From Bemisia tabaci (lineage: Eukaryota; Arthropoda; Insecta; Hemiptera; Aleyrodidae), in the NCBI RefSeq assembly GCF_918797505.1, contig NC_092801.1, positions 13,082,001 to 13,146,000 on the forward strand: DNA of 64,000 nt, in the 5' to 3' direction. The notes below the pieces were generated by a model. That model was not told where the DNA came from, did not search any database, and saw nothing but the letters and a program-made list of their open reading frames with translations. Position 1 is the first letter of the stretch; each line of letters opens with the position of its first letter. A program made the translations under genes and the position numbers. This document shows positions 42,117 to 52,900 of the stretch, in pieces.

Positions 42117-42901
42117 TACAGGGTGATCCAAAAGTCCCTTCCACCCCCTCTAACTTTTTACCTAATTGAGGTAAAGATTTGAAACTTGGGGGATATTCCT
42201 AGGTCAAAGGAAGCTACTTTTTGGCCCCTCTAAAATTTTCAGGGGGGCCCCCCGTGGGGGGCAACGGCCCCCAACTTTTAATTTTCAAATGGGAAGACCC
42301 CCTTTGTGATAGCTCGTTCGAAAGAGCATAAAAAGAGAAAACTTTTCGCGCAAACCCGAAGTTAATATCTCAAACCGTTTCAAAATGGCGGCCGGTTAAA
42401 GTTCAAAATGGCCGAAAATTCACACCGGTTATTTGTCGATGGATTCGCAAGAAAATCGGTACGTAGGGGTATTTTGACACGAGAAAAACGAATTTGACGT
42501 TAGATTTTCAAAAACACCGAAATTTCCAAAATGGCCGCCGGTTAAAGTTTAAAATGGCCGAAAATTGTCACCTCGGTTTTTTGCTGATAGATTTGCCTAA
42601 AACCTGGAATTTGAGAGTATTTTGGCATAAGATAAACAAATTTGAACTTAGATTTCTAAAAAAATCAATTTTTGGTCATTTTGAACTTTAACCGGCGGCC
42701 ATTTTGGAAATTTCGGTGTTTTTGAAAATCTAACGTCAAATTCGTTTTTCTCGTGTCAAAATACCCCTACATACCGATTTTCGCGCGAATCCATCGACAA
42801 ATAACCGGTGTGAATTTTCGGCCATTTTGAACTTTAACCGGCCGCCATTTTGAAACGGTTTGAGATATTAACTTCGGGTTTGCGCGAAAAGTTTTCTCTT
42901 T

Positions 42902-44240
42902 TTATGCTTGAAGTTTGTGTATTACCGTTAAGTGATGACTAATTTTCAAATTTTTAATGATATTCAATCTGTATACATGCCACTTGGAAAATGTTTGAAT
43001 GTGTTGAAGATACTCCCTTTGCCATTTCCTCCAAAATATGTTGAATCCTTCCTGTATTGCCTCATACGCCTGTAGAATTTTTGTAGATTGCTTTGTAGGT
43101 GTGTTATCAGGATAAGACGTGAGAGGTATTCCTATTAAAAAATGACCTGGCGTCAATACGTCAAACTCTTCAGGGGCGTTGGACAAGGGTACCAAAGGTC
43201 TTGAATTGAGCACAGCTTCAATTTGAGGGACAAGCTGCGTTAATTGTTGTAAAGTAAATATTCTTGCTCTTATTACTTTATACAATTGCGATTTGAATAT
43301 TTTTATTGCTGACTCCCAAAGTCCACCATGATGAGGAGAATTGGGAGGGTTGAATTTCCATTCTATCATATTTTCTGTCATGTATTTTTGGATATCCGGA
43401 TCCTTTGTTAGTGAATCAAACTGTTTTCGAAGGTGACTGCTTGCTCCTAAAAATGTTCTACCGTTGTCCGAGAAAATTTTTGTAGGTAATCCTCTTCTTG
43501 CTACAAATATTTTAAATGCAGAAATAAACGCTTTTGAAGATAGATCAGAAACCACTTCAAGATGAACTGCTTTCGACACGTAGCATACAAAAATTATGAC
43601 ATATGTCCGCAACACATTAGCGTTTTTTCTGGATGATGCTTTTACGCTCAACGCTCCGGTGTAATCAACACCCACCCTTGAAAACGGCTTCGCTTGTGTC
43701 ACCCTTGACGTTGGTAACGGAGCCATTATTTGTGAGCACTGTTTTGGACTAGTCCTTGCGCACTTCATGCAGCTGTTTACAGTTTTCTTTGTTTCTGTTG
43801 GGTCATTTAAGGGCCAGTATCCTCGCCGTACGTGTGCTAGCAAGGTTTGTGGCGGTGCATGTAAAAGTTTGAGGTGTTTTTGATGAAATAACAACCTTGT
43901 AAACCTGTGCTTTGCTGACAGCAGAATTTGATGCTTTAGTGAGAATGTTAGTTCAGAATTTATCAAACGGCCTCCAACTCTCAAAATTCCGTCTTCATCC
44001 AAAAAGGGGTGCAGCGATCTAACACTGCTTGAAGGGAGAACCATTCCAGACTTTTTAGCCAGGTAAATTATTTCTTGAGAAAATGCTTCTCTCTGAATAT
44101 AGCGCACGCAAAGGCATCATCATAGCGCATAGCGCACTCATCTTCTTTTTGATGTTACCTTTTCTTGAGCCTTTGATTGCATTTTTGCAACGGTTAATAA
44201 ACCTTAATAGATATGCTAGAATTCGTAGTATCTTGTTCAA
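42902..44240 (-). pseudogene. BEL/Pao integrase region
   Basis: Starts with a short piece in another frame (44240 to about 44100; ILRILAYLLRFINRC, the linker before integrase), then a 401-codon frame from 44107. It shows the integrase zinc-binding His/Cys pattern (two His, then CMKC), the catalytic triad Asp in GVDYTG, Asp in FSDNGRTF and Glu in GGLWESAIK, and the LTPGHFLIG motif of the Pao C-terminal domain. After KWH the sequence leaves the family, and the stop lies outside the insertion border, so the tail is lost. At least one frameshift and one terminal truncation. Confidence 0.85.
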
Positions 44241-44254
44241 GCTGGAAAATTTAT

Positions 44255-44782
44255 TTAGAAGATTTGATTTGATTTTGACTGCGACTTTCTGCGCTCTACC
44301 GACTCAAGTAAAAATGAACGTTTCTTTAAAAACTCAAGCAGCTCTTGAAGCCTTGGGTGATCTTTTGTAGGCACCACCTTTTCCCATTCCGTCAGTGTGC
44401 TTTGATCGAATTTTGCAGTTGCTAAATGAACCACTAGTGGGTCCCAAGAGGTAGTATCCACCTTCAAAGCATTCAGTGATTGTACCGCCTGATTGATTTT
44501 GTTGTGTATATTTTCTAAATCTTTTGCTGTTAATGTTTCCTTTTTCTTACAAATACACGTGGGGAAACCAAGATTGACTATCGCTTCGCAATGATTGCGT
44601 ATTATTATCTTCTTATTTTCGAATTCATCTCTCAAAGTTTGAAGCGCAACTAGATAATTTGCTTCCGTGAAGTCGATGCTTCTGATCAAAGAGAGGGCTT
44701 TTCCTGATAAAGACGACCGTAAATAGTGAAATTTGATGATCTCCGTTAAGTTCATGTTTGAATGAACTAAAGAATTGAACAT
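44255..44782 (-). pseudogene. BEL/Pao gag, DUF1759-like part
   Basis: The 175-codon frame continues the gag with the typical pattern FNSLVHSN, KFHYLRSSLSGKAL and NYLVALQTLRDEFENK, matching the DUF1759 family of Pao gag proteins. It overlaps the upstream frame by 16 bases because of the one-base slip. It ends just before the integrase-proximal segment, so the zinc-knuckle, protease, RT and RNase H regions are missing. Confidence 0.7.
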
Positions 44783-45249
44783 TTGGAAAAACGAAGGCCA
44801 TTGCTCATAAGCTCCAAAAAAGTCGGTAATTCTGGTGGTTTTAATTTAGTTTTCAAAGCCGTTGTAGGTTTGGCTACTGGAAACACACTTGGTTGCGTCT
44901 CCAACAATTCTTTAGCTTTTCCAACAGTTTCATAGTAAGTGCTTTCAAACTTATCAAAGTTGTCTTCATCAACATGACTATTATTTCCATATAGCATATC
45001 AATGCTTTTTATTTCACGCAAAATTTTGAAATAATGTGGCAACAATGCCGCGGATTCATCATACCGCGCTTTTATTGCTGAAAGTGAGGAAACATCACCT
45101 TCCACAGATTTCTTAAAATTCAACAGCTGACGCTCCAATTGTTCTTTTGAGGTTAATAATCCATTCAACTTTTCATGATGATCAGTATTGGGAAGCGTTG
45201 GGCTGATTCGCGAAGCTTTCGATGCCTTGACAGTTCTTGATTTCTTCAT
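44767..45249 (-). pseudogene. BEL/Pao gag, N-terminal part (frameshifted)
   Basis: The 160-codon frame starts MKKSRTVKASK and is Lys/Ser-rich with helical, charged stretches, as in gag N-termini of Pao elements. It ends by frameshift: at a run of six A (44816-44821; T on the coding strand) a one-base change throws the reading into a stop. The other frame continues the expected gag motif with Tyr-Glu-Gln-Trp and Phe-Phe residues. Part of a dead element. Confidence 0.65.
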
Positions 45250-45506
45250 TATTATTTTTTAAGAACCGCACTTTACCGCTTCCAACGGCATTAAAAATCA
45301 ATAAATGGATTTACACAATTTTAAATTATCAAATTATGCAGTCTAAATGACATTAATCCATCATCAAGCTTGCCTGGCAACAATGTACCTGGCAATGCGT
45401 TTTTTTTTTTTTTATTTTAGAATTTTCGTTCGTGTCGAGACACCGCCTCTGTCCGATCGAATGAGAAGCCTAGGCCCAGGTCTTACACAAGTATTGCAAG
45501 GATAAG

Positions 45507-45836
45507 AATGGAGGCGAAAATATCGCTCACTGCAATCTTATTTCTATCCAAGCTTAATTCATGAGTTCACATCGGGAATGGAGGCGAAAAATATCGCTCA
45601 CTACATTCTCTATGATGTAGCTTTTAAGCTCTCAGTTTGTATGCGACAATATCGCTTACTGCATTTATATTATTATCGAATGGAGGCGAAAACCGCTCAC
45701 TGCATTCATATTATTATCGAATGGAGGCGAAAACCGCTCACTGCATTCATATTATTATCGAATGGAGGCGAAAACCGCTCACTGCATTCATATTATTATC
45801 GGATGGAGGCGAAAACCGCTCACTGCATCCTCAATA
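45507..45836. repeat. 41-bp tandem repeats in the retroelement leader
   Basis: TGGAGGCGAAAACCGCTCAC units start at 45681, 45722, 45763 and 45804 (exact 41-base steps). Two diverged units lie at 45508 and 45575. They fall between the LTR and the gag-like frame. Frames through them are repeat artefacts. Confidence 0.85.
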
Positions 45837-46003
45837 ATGAATTAGTAAGAAATGCTCTTGTCAAAGTGTTAAACGCAACGTCTACTTTTACTCTCTTTTT
45901 TTTTTAGGTTATCTCAATCACAAACATTTCATCTTCACTCTAATTCCTTATTTTTTTCACTTTGACTAGAGATTTCGAGTATATAATCACGTCGGGGTCA
46001 CCA

Positions 46004-46169
46004 AATGGAGCTATTTTCAATAGCTAAACTAATCAATAATTAAATAATCTCAAATACCGGAGGAAACCAAACTGGTCGCAATAACCTTTTATATATTAAC
46101 AGCATATACAGAACAGCAGGGAGAATCACTTGGCAACTAAAAACTATACAGTGTTGTAAAGTTTTTACA
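46004..46169 (-). repeat. 5' LTR of the BEL/Pao element
   Basis: On the - strand it begins TGTAAAAACTTTACAAC, includes a TATATAAAAGG promoter box (46084-46096 on the window) and ends just before TTTGGTGACCCCGACG (45990-46006), the likely primer-binding region. About 165 bp. No partner LTR was found on the other side. Confidence 0.6.
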
Positions 46170-46381
46170 ATGCTCTTTCGAACGAGCTATCACAAAGGGG
46201 GTCTTCCCATTTGAAAATTAAAAGTCGGGGGCCGTTGCCCCCCAAGGGGGCCCCCCTGAAAATTTTAGGGGGGCTAAAAAGTAGCTTCCTTTGACCTAGG
46301 AATATTCCCCAAGTTTCAAATCTTTACCTCAATTAGGTAAAAAGTTAGAGGGGGTGGAAGGGACTTTTGGATCACCCTGTA

Positions 46382-48230
46382 TACACATTCACTGGTGAAC
46401 ATTTGGTGAGAAGCGTCGTTCCATCCAACCCTTGCGCACTAGGATGCAAACCAGCTAATAAAAAGTGAAAATCTAAAGACTCTCCTTCAATTTCGCGTGA
46501 TACCAAACACCTACTTCGGAATTCGAATAGTTACTCGTTTTCTTGATATCCGCGTATGAAAGAGAAAGAAATTACGAGTTTCATTTTGTTTTTTGTTATC
46601 TGGAGAAGTAACCGATATTTCCAGCGGATTCCTTAGATCGAGAGAAATAGCGCGCTTTTTATCTCAGTATCGCAGAATAAGCGTAATTTTTCCAGCGATT
46701 TTGAAGAAAAAATGCAAAATTACAAAGATTACCGGCAAAGATCGCAAAAAATATCAAAAATCAAACCATATTACAAAATATCGCGGCAAATACAAGATTT
46801 TTCGAGCGGTTTTGAAAAATCATTAAAAATCACGCTTAATTCATCAGAAAAGCGGGGCACAATATGCAAATTTTTAGCGGATGATTAGCATCACAAATGA
46901 TCACACAATTTTCACCTCAATGTCACTGAAAATAGGCGGTTTTTAATATCGATGCGAGCATAATAATCATTAGCGTCAGTGTAACTTGAGATGAACGAAA
47001 ACCTAAGAAACTCCTTCAATTGCGCATGATACCACATACCTACTTCGAAGTTCGAATAGTTGCTCGCTTACTTTCCGCGAAATTACTTTTCCGTGAAAAT
47101 GTTAGTCACTACGCAAGTTTCATCTCAGTATAGCGAAAAATACGCGATACCTCCAGCGATTTTGTTGATTAAAAAAAACTATGCGCGTTTCATCTCGGCA
47201 TTGCAGAAAACTTGCGATTTCTTCAGCTATTCTATGAGAAAAATGAGCAATTATTAGATGGTTACCGCAATATCGTGGCAAATCGAAGGTGTAAGTCGGT
47301 GATCACATAACTCCTATGCGATGTCTGAAAATCTCCGCCTCTATGTTATTTTTTTTGTAGGAGAACAAATTGACATCATTCTTTGAAGTTTATACAGAAA
47401 TTTTTTCGCACAGAGAAGAAAAAACACCGCAGTTTTTAAGAATTGCCGTTGAGTAGTTTTCCGTTTAAAAAATAAAGAATGACAGGAAGTCTGCGGCGTC
47501 GCAAACCGAGTTATGTGATTGCCGACTTATTACACCGTCGAAATACTTCTTCAGTGGTTTCATTAAATTATGATATAACGAGTAATTCACTTTAATATCG
47601 CGGCACGAAAGCAAATTTTTTCAGCGAATGATTTTTTTTATTTTTTTTTATCTTTATTTCATTTCTCCTTTTTACAGTATTAGGAAATTTTACTTGAACA
47701 TCTATTTACATAACTTAAGTCTAAGAATGATTAAGATCACCAAAGATCACGCAGATTTCAACTCCATATAGCGGAAAGTTATCGATTTTTAACTCGATGC
47801 GAGCTTAAATCGTCGCTTCTATGACATAAAGGCGTAATTACACTCTGCAATGAACCTTGTCCTACATACAATTCAATGCTTTTGATATGGGCTCATCTTA
47901 ATGCGTAGCTACCCCCATCCAAGTGACATTGAAGCGCTGGGTGTAGAAAAGGCATTTCTTGGTTACGGTGTCAATGATTAAAGCGAATGCATGGAATTCG
48001 TTAAAATTTTTATTGAATTTTCTGCATTATTTTACAATTCTAATCACTAGAAATAAAATTTCCTCTCTAAAATATAAATTAGCAGCGGAGATTCTGAAGC
48101 ATCGCGACCAAGAGGTGCCCTTTCTGCACCTTAGAGAGGAGGGGGGATTCAGCGCTAGATGATCTCCAAAGTTACATTTTAAAAAACCCGCGTTTCTGTT
48201 GACTGTTGCGATTCCCGTTCAACGGTTTTG
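46382..48230. other. intergenic; direct repeat pair and MITE remnant
   Basis: 'actcctt-caattgcgcatgatac' with 'acctacttcgaagttcgaat' occurs at 46480-46540 and 47010-47062 in direct orientation, each followed by 'gcgattttgaagaaaaa'-like words: probably two copies of an unnamed repeat. 47480-47545 is an end of the GTTGCAGACTTCCTGTCAT family. No gene. Confidence 0.45.
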
Positions 48231-48545
48231 ATCGGTCAGGTAAACAATCATGGCGGAGTTGCATGCCTGAAACCTGAAACCATCTGAAACTCAGAATTCC
48301 AGATTGTGAATAGAAGATCAGGTGTAATTTTTAGTGTAAAATCGCAAAATGATTTATCTCCTTCAGTTCTCTACATGTGTTCAGATTGACTAATTGCGGT
48401 AAATTTTTCCGACGGAAACGTGGTTACCTCTCGGACATTCAGCTCTGCTCCGAGGCCGGGATCCATCGGTAGTTCGTCCATCCGTATCAGCTAACTGTTG
48501 CCTTTGAATTTAAGATTTTGAGACGACCTTAAAATACTTGTAAGT
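48231..48545 (+). promoter_or_regulatory. possible promoter / 5' UTR exon of the cyclophilin gene
   Basis: A locally GC-richer stretch upstream of the coding exons with 'aacaatcATGGCGGAG' (a frame of only six codons) and a potential donor ACTT|GTAAGT at 48540-48545. The first recognised coding exon starts with an acceptor, so at least one upstream non-coding exon must exist. This is the best nearby candidate, but 48546-49640 or sequence further upstream could also hold it. Confidence 0.3.
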
Positions 48546-49642
48546 ATCTTAAGCTAACTTGTTTCTTTGGAAGAGAGTGAAGGGATGTCTGAATGAGCGA
48601 TGCATACTTGCAGCACATCAAAGATGTATTCTGTATGCAGACGGAGCTTGATTCAGCGATCTATCCCTGGTCGGCTTACCGTACCCTATCGCTTTAATGG
48701 TAACTTGTCCTATCAGTCGACGCACCTCATTACTTGTGTTAATCACAGCAATTTCAATTCGCATCTTCTGATGCGAGTTGCGGGAAATGGATTCAATACA
48801 TTTTGATCAAGGAGTGCAATGAAATCTTGTTCCTCACTTGCACATTACCTAACTGCCCTTTGAGTCCCCAAGTGTAATAAAAGTAGTTAAGGCAAGCTGT
48901 AACTTCCCCCATCTGTTTTTTTTTCACTCATGGGCTTTAAGGGCATTCAAGTAATGTGCCGGTGATAAATAAGATTATACGAGATTACGTTCTCTGTAAA
49001 GACAGTTTGCCCGAATTCCTGATCTTTATCATTACTGCTTTAATGCTGGTTGATATCAGATTAAAAAGCGTGCCTTCCTAAGAACCCCAGTTGAAAGTGG
49101 ATCTTCTGATATGAGTATGTGGAAGAGGCGAATTCACTTTTATTCCAATTTAAATTACGTTATGTTGTTCTCTAGTTCTTTCTAAGCCTCACCTCGTGAC
49201 TGAAAATACATCCAATTTGAATGAGTCTGTTGCAACTATAATGTCAATCAATGAGGAAAAGAAGTTCGGTAAGTAGGGGAGACTTCACTTAATACCAGAG
49301 TTACTCAATTTTTCCTCTTCACAGATAAAAAAAAAGTGATCGCACTAGGAAGACTTATACGCCTTAAGGGCCAGATGCACCTGCACGCCTAACGCACGCC
49401 TTGACCTGGAAAGTAGGATCGACTTTGAGCAAGTCGCAACCTGATTGGCAATGAAAATTGCCCAACACGGCCGAGGGCCTTCTTCCGCCCAAGACGCGTA
49501 ATAGCTTGCAAGTGTATCTGCCCCTTGACACTGAGACACTGAGGTGTTTTTTCTTTTACTGTAAAAAATTGCCTCAAAAAAGATTGAAAAATTTTATTTT
49601 GTTATGATATGGTTTCTATAGTCAAGATGTTTCATTTTTCAG

Positions 49643-49936
49643 TGGAAAAAATGAAGAAACCAGTGAGGCCGCGATGTTTTTTCGACATAGAGGTAGGTGG
49701 TATTGCAATGGGACGTGTTGTGTTCGAGTTGTTCGCTGATGTTTGTCCCATCACGTGCGAGAACTTCCGAGCCCTCTGCACTGGCGAGAAAGGCCTGGGA
49801 TCAGTGACGAAGAAACCTCTATACTACAAAGGAATCGTGTTCCATCGTGTCGTCAAAGACTTCATGATCCAAGGTGGCGATTTCACAGTTGGAAATGGGA
49901 CTGGTGGAGAATCCATTTATGGTGGCAGCTTTGATG
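49643..49936 (+). CDS. PPIG: cyclophilin exon with start codon
   Basis: Acceptor TTCATTTTTCAG ends at 49642; ATG at 49651 in AAAAAATGAAG. Encodes residues 1-95 plus the first base of codon 96. Donor GATG|GTTAGT. The earlier in-frame ATG at 49609 lies in the intron side of the acceptor and is not used. Contains the catalytic FHR and FMIQGGDF motifs. Confidence 0.92.
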
Positions 49937-52900
49937 GTTAGTATTTTCTCTCCTTTATCAAATGGTTATTTTTTAAAGAAAATGTACGACATAATGGGCC
50001 AGGGGACACCCCATATTACACACCACCCTATGAAAATGCTCAAAATATTTGGATTGCATTTTGCAAAAAGGAACCACTAGCATTGCAATGATGCTAAGAT
50101 TGTGCAAATTCATCCTTTGCAATAAAATTGTGGAAATCGTGAAAAACTATGAAATTTAGATGGTAATTTTTGTCTTAAATTCACAGTTTTTAGCGAGTAA
50201 AACAGAAACTATTATGGATAATCGGGTTTTTCCTCCAAGACAAAAGAAGTTGCACAATCTTAGCAACATTGCAATGCTAGTAGTTCCTTTTTGCAAAATG
50301 CAATCCATTTTCTTCTTTTGGTGAATTAATCTAAAAAATGAAATCGTCGTAAACAATTTTTAGATTTAATTTTAAAGGAGCAATGCCTTGAAATAGTCTG
50401 ATGAGAGAGTGAGTACACTTTAAAAGGTGTTCTTAAGTAAGTGTTGAAGTCAAATTGTGTGTCATACTTAGTGCGGGTTAATAGGTTTTTAGAACAGTGC
50501 TCTACCTTACAGGTAAAATAATGCCAGCTCTCTCAATTTGTAGATGGCTTCTACCATTTTCAAGAACCTCAGATTATTTCATATTTTAGCAGGTATTTCG
50601 TAAGAGACATGGTACTCCATGGTAGTACAGGGTTCATGCAAGCTTGAAAAGTGCTTGATTTTAAAAAAAAAATTCAAGGCCTTGAAAGTGCTTGATTTTT
50701 TGGAAAGTGCTTGAAAACGTGCTTGAATTTCTCAGATCCACTTTTCGGAGGTCAAATGAGAAAGCATTCGACTTTTCAGACGTACGCTGGAAAGTATTAA
50801 AACGTGTTGAAATTGAAACGAGAACTACTCTGCTGAGTTGCCTGCTCAGTCTTTCGTCGCTGCTGAAAGTGGCTGAAAAAGATAACTTTGATCTAATTAC
50901 TGGCGCTATTAGATTTTACAAGAATGTCTTGTCAAAAATTTTAGAAAAATCTCCAATATCACATGCCTTAGTTCGAAATTTGTCCTGTTTGGATCCGAGA
51001 AGTATGATTCACCTAGATGCAGATTCTTCTCCTGTTAGTCGGTCAGCTGTTTGCAAGAAGAAAATGAGGTCTGTCTTAAATACATTGTGTGATTGTAAAA
51101 TAGTCGTAGCTGGTAAAGTTGATATTATTCTTGATGAATTTGATTCATTTTATCAAAACGTTGTCTTAAAGAAAGCTGTCACCTTTGCACACTATGAGCC
51201 TTATAAAGAGAAGTCAAGAGTTGATGAGTTTTATATTAACTTTATGGACAAGGATGAATACAAAAATTTATGGAAAGTTGTCAAAATAACTCTACTCTTA
51301 AGTCATGGACAAGCATCAGTGGAGAGAGGTTTTAGTGTAAATAAAAACCTAGAAGTAGAAAATTTAAAGGAGCAGTCCTACATAGCACAGCGTTATGTAC
51401 ATGAGTTTACCGATGAAATGGAGAGCTTATCCAGTATGGTAATAACCAAAGAGTTAAGACAAAGTGTATCAGGTGCTCGCAGTAGATATGCTACCTATTT
51501 AGAGGAAGAAAAGAAAATCAAGGCTCTCACAGCTATTAAAAATGAAAAGTCAGAAAAAACAAAATCTCTACAAGAGAGAAAAAGACGCTTATGTGAAGAT
51601 GTAAAGACCTTAGAAAAAGGTGCAGACGACCTGGCAGAACAAGCTGAAAAGAAGCAAGATCTCTCATTAATTGTTAAGTCCAATAGTTTCCGCCAAAGTG
51701 CCAAAAGAAAAAAAGAAGAGTTAGCAATCGTTGAAGGAGAAATTTCGAAACTCTCCAAACAGTTGTGAAAAAGAACCATAAGTCTCGGTTAAAATCTATA
51801 ACTTTTTAAACTGCTTGTAAAAACATTTTTCTTCATACCTACATTTATTTAATTTCACATTAACATTTTTTTCTTTTTACTTCTGGTTTTTTTACCTTAT
51901 TTTTTTTCAATGATGTGGGTCCATTATCTTCTTGAAAGTGTTTTTTTTTCTTCTTTCGTCCGGTTTTTTAGTGTTCATAAAGACTCTTTTTTCAAATGAT
52001 GTGCCGTTCCATACTCCAGACATACTCCTTATGTGTAGCTTCAAATTAAGAAATCCCACTTTTAAAATTCAAATATTTTTACAATAGTGAAAGACTATCA
52101 GAAAACATCTTGCTTCAGCTTTATCAAGAATGAATCTTCAATTTTGAGCTTCTTGTCCAAGTACCCTACTATTCTCATGAATTTAATCCATCGGGTAGCA
52201 TGCAGATTTTCTATTAACTCTTTCATAAGTTGCACCATCTTCAGCCCATCTTATACCTATCGATATCCATCGGATTTAACCCATCGGATAGCATGCAGAT
52301 TTTCTATTAACTCTTTCATAAGTTGCACCATCTTCAGCCCATCTTATACCTATCGATATCCATCACTTCTTAATGATTAACGTTGTTTCAATGAATATGA
52401 AAGTAAGATATTTATTTATTATTATCATTTATTTTTAAACCAACGTTTTGAATAAATTGGAATAAAACATTCAGGTGTAAGTATGGATGGGTAGTTGGTC
52501 GAAAACTTATGCGGTGAGCCAGGATTTTACTTTTTTCTGCTTAGAATTTAGAGGTATTTACTTACTGGGTTGTCAGTATTGGTACTGACACTTGGGATGG
52601 TCTTTCATTTATACATCCGTGTATTTTTTAATTAGAGGAAAATACTCATTTTAGTTGGTTGTTGATATCTGTCTCGCTATTAGGAGTTTTTATGTCAAAG
52701 GTCCTGTGGAAAAATTTCTTGAATCTCGCGCAAAACTGCTTCCAAAAGGCTCTTGAAAGTGCTTGAAAAGTGCTTGAAAATTCAGAAAAATGTGCTTGAA
52801 AAGTGCTTGAATTTTTAGCACTGAGGCTGCATGAACCCTGTAGTAACATAACTCAAGTTGGCGCCAATCTTTGAGCTGGCTCTGTTTAGCCAGCGCTCCC

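Larger units (their letters stand above)
42909..46169 (-). mobile_element. BEL/Pao LTR retrotransposon, internally deleted
   Basis: The insert starts TG and ends CA and is flanked by ATGCT (42904-42908 and 46170-46174), as for an LTR element with a 5-bp duplication. On the - strand the order is 5' LTR, primer-binding-like GGTGACCCCGACG, leader, gag-like frames and integrase. Protease, reverse transcriptase and RNase H are absent between gag and integrase. No 3' LTR is visible: the integrase frame runs to the left border. It cannot be autonomous. Confidence 0.8.
42117..46381. mobile_element. palindromic ACAGGGTGATCC MITE split by BEL/Pao insertion
   Basis: Ends TACAGGGTGATCCAAAAG and the inverse CTTTTGGATCACCCTGTA, with about 215-bp outer arms (42117-42333 and 46168-46381). 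A second mirrored block (42334-42560 against 42680-42903) contains CAAAATGGCGGCCGGTTAAA and ACCGGCCGCCATTTTG. Removing 42909-46169 restores a compact palindrome of about 1 kb. No transposase. Confidence 0.85.
50628..52840 (+). mobile_element. hAT-superfamily DNA transposon with 5-bp TSD
   Basis: Ends CAGGGTTCATGCAAGC and the inverse GGCTGCATGAACCCTG, followed inward by repeated 'cttgaaaagtgcttgaattt' words on both sides. TAGTA flanks both ends (50623-50627 and 52841-52845). Most hAT elements make 8-bp duplications, but 5-bp variants are reported. It carries one long frame with a hAT C-terminal domain. Inserted in intron 1 of the cyclophilin gene. Confidence 0.8.

Noticed and set aside
45578..45907. 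109-codon frame as a gene
   Set aside because: Runs through the 41-bp leader repeats of a retroelement; repeated HIIIEWRRK-like peptide is a repeat artefact.
49609..49650. Upstream in-frame Met for cyclophilin
   Set aside because: TTCATTTTTCAG at 49631-49642 is a typical acceptor and known family members start just before the isomerase domain, so ATG 49651 is preferred.
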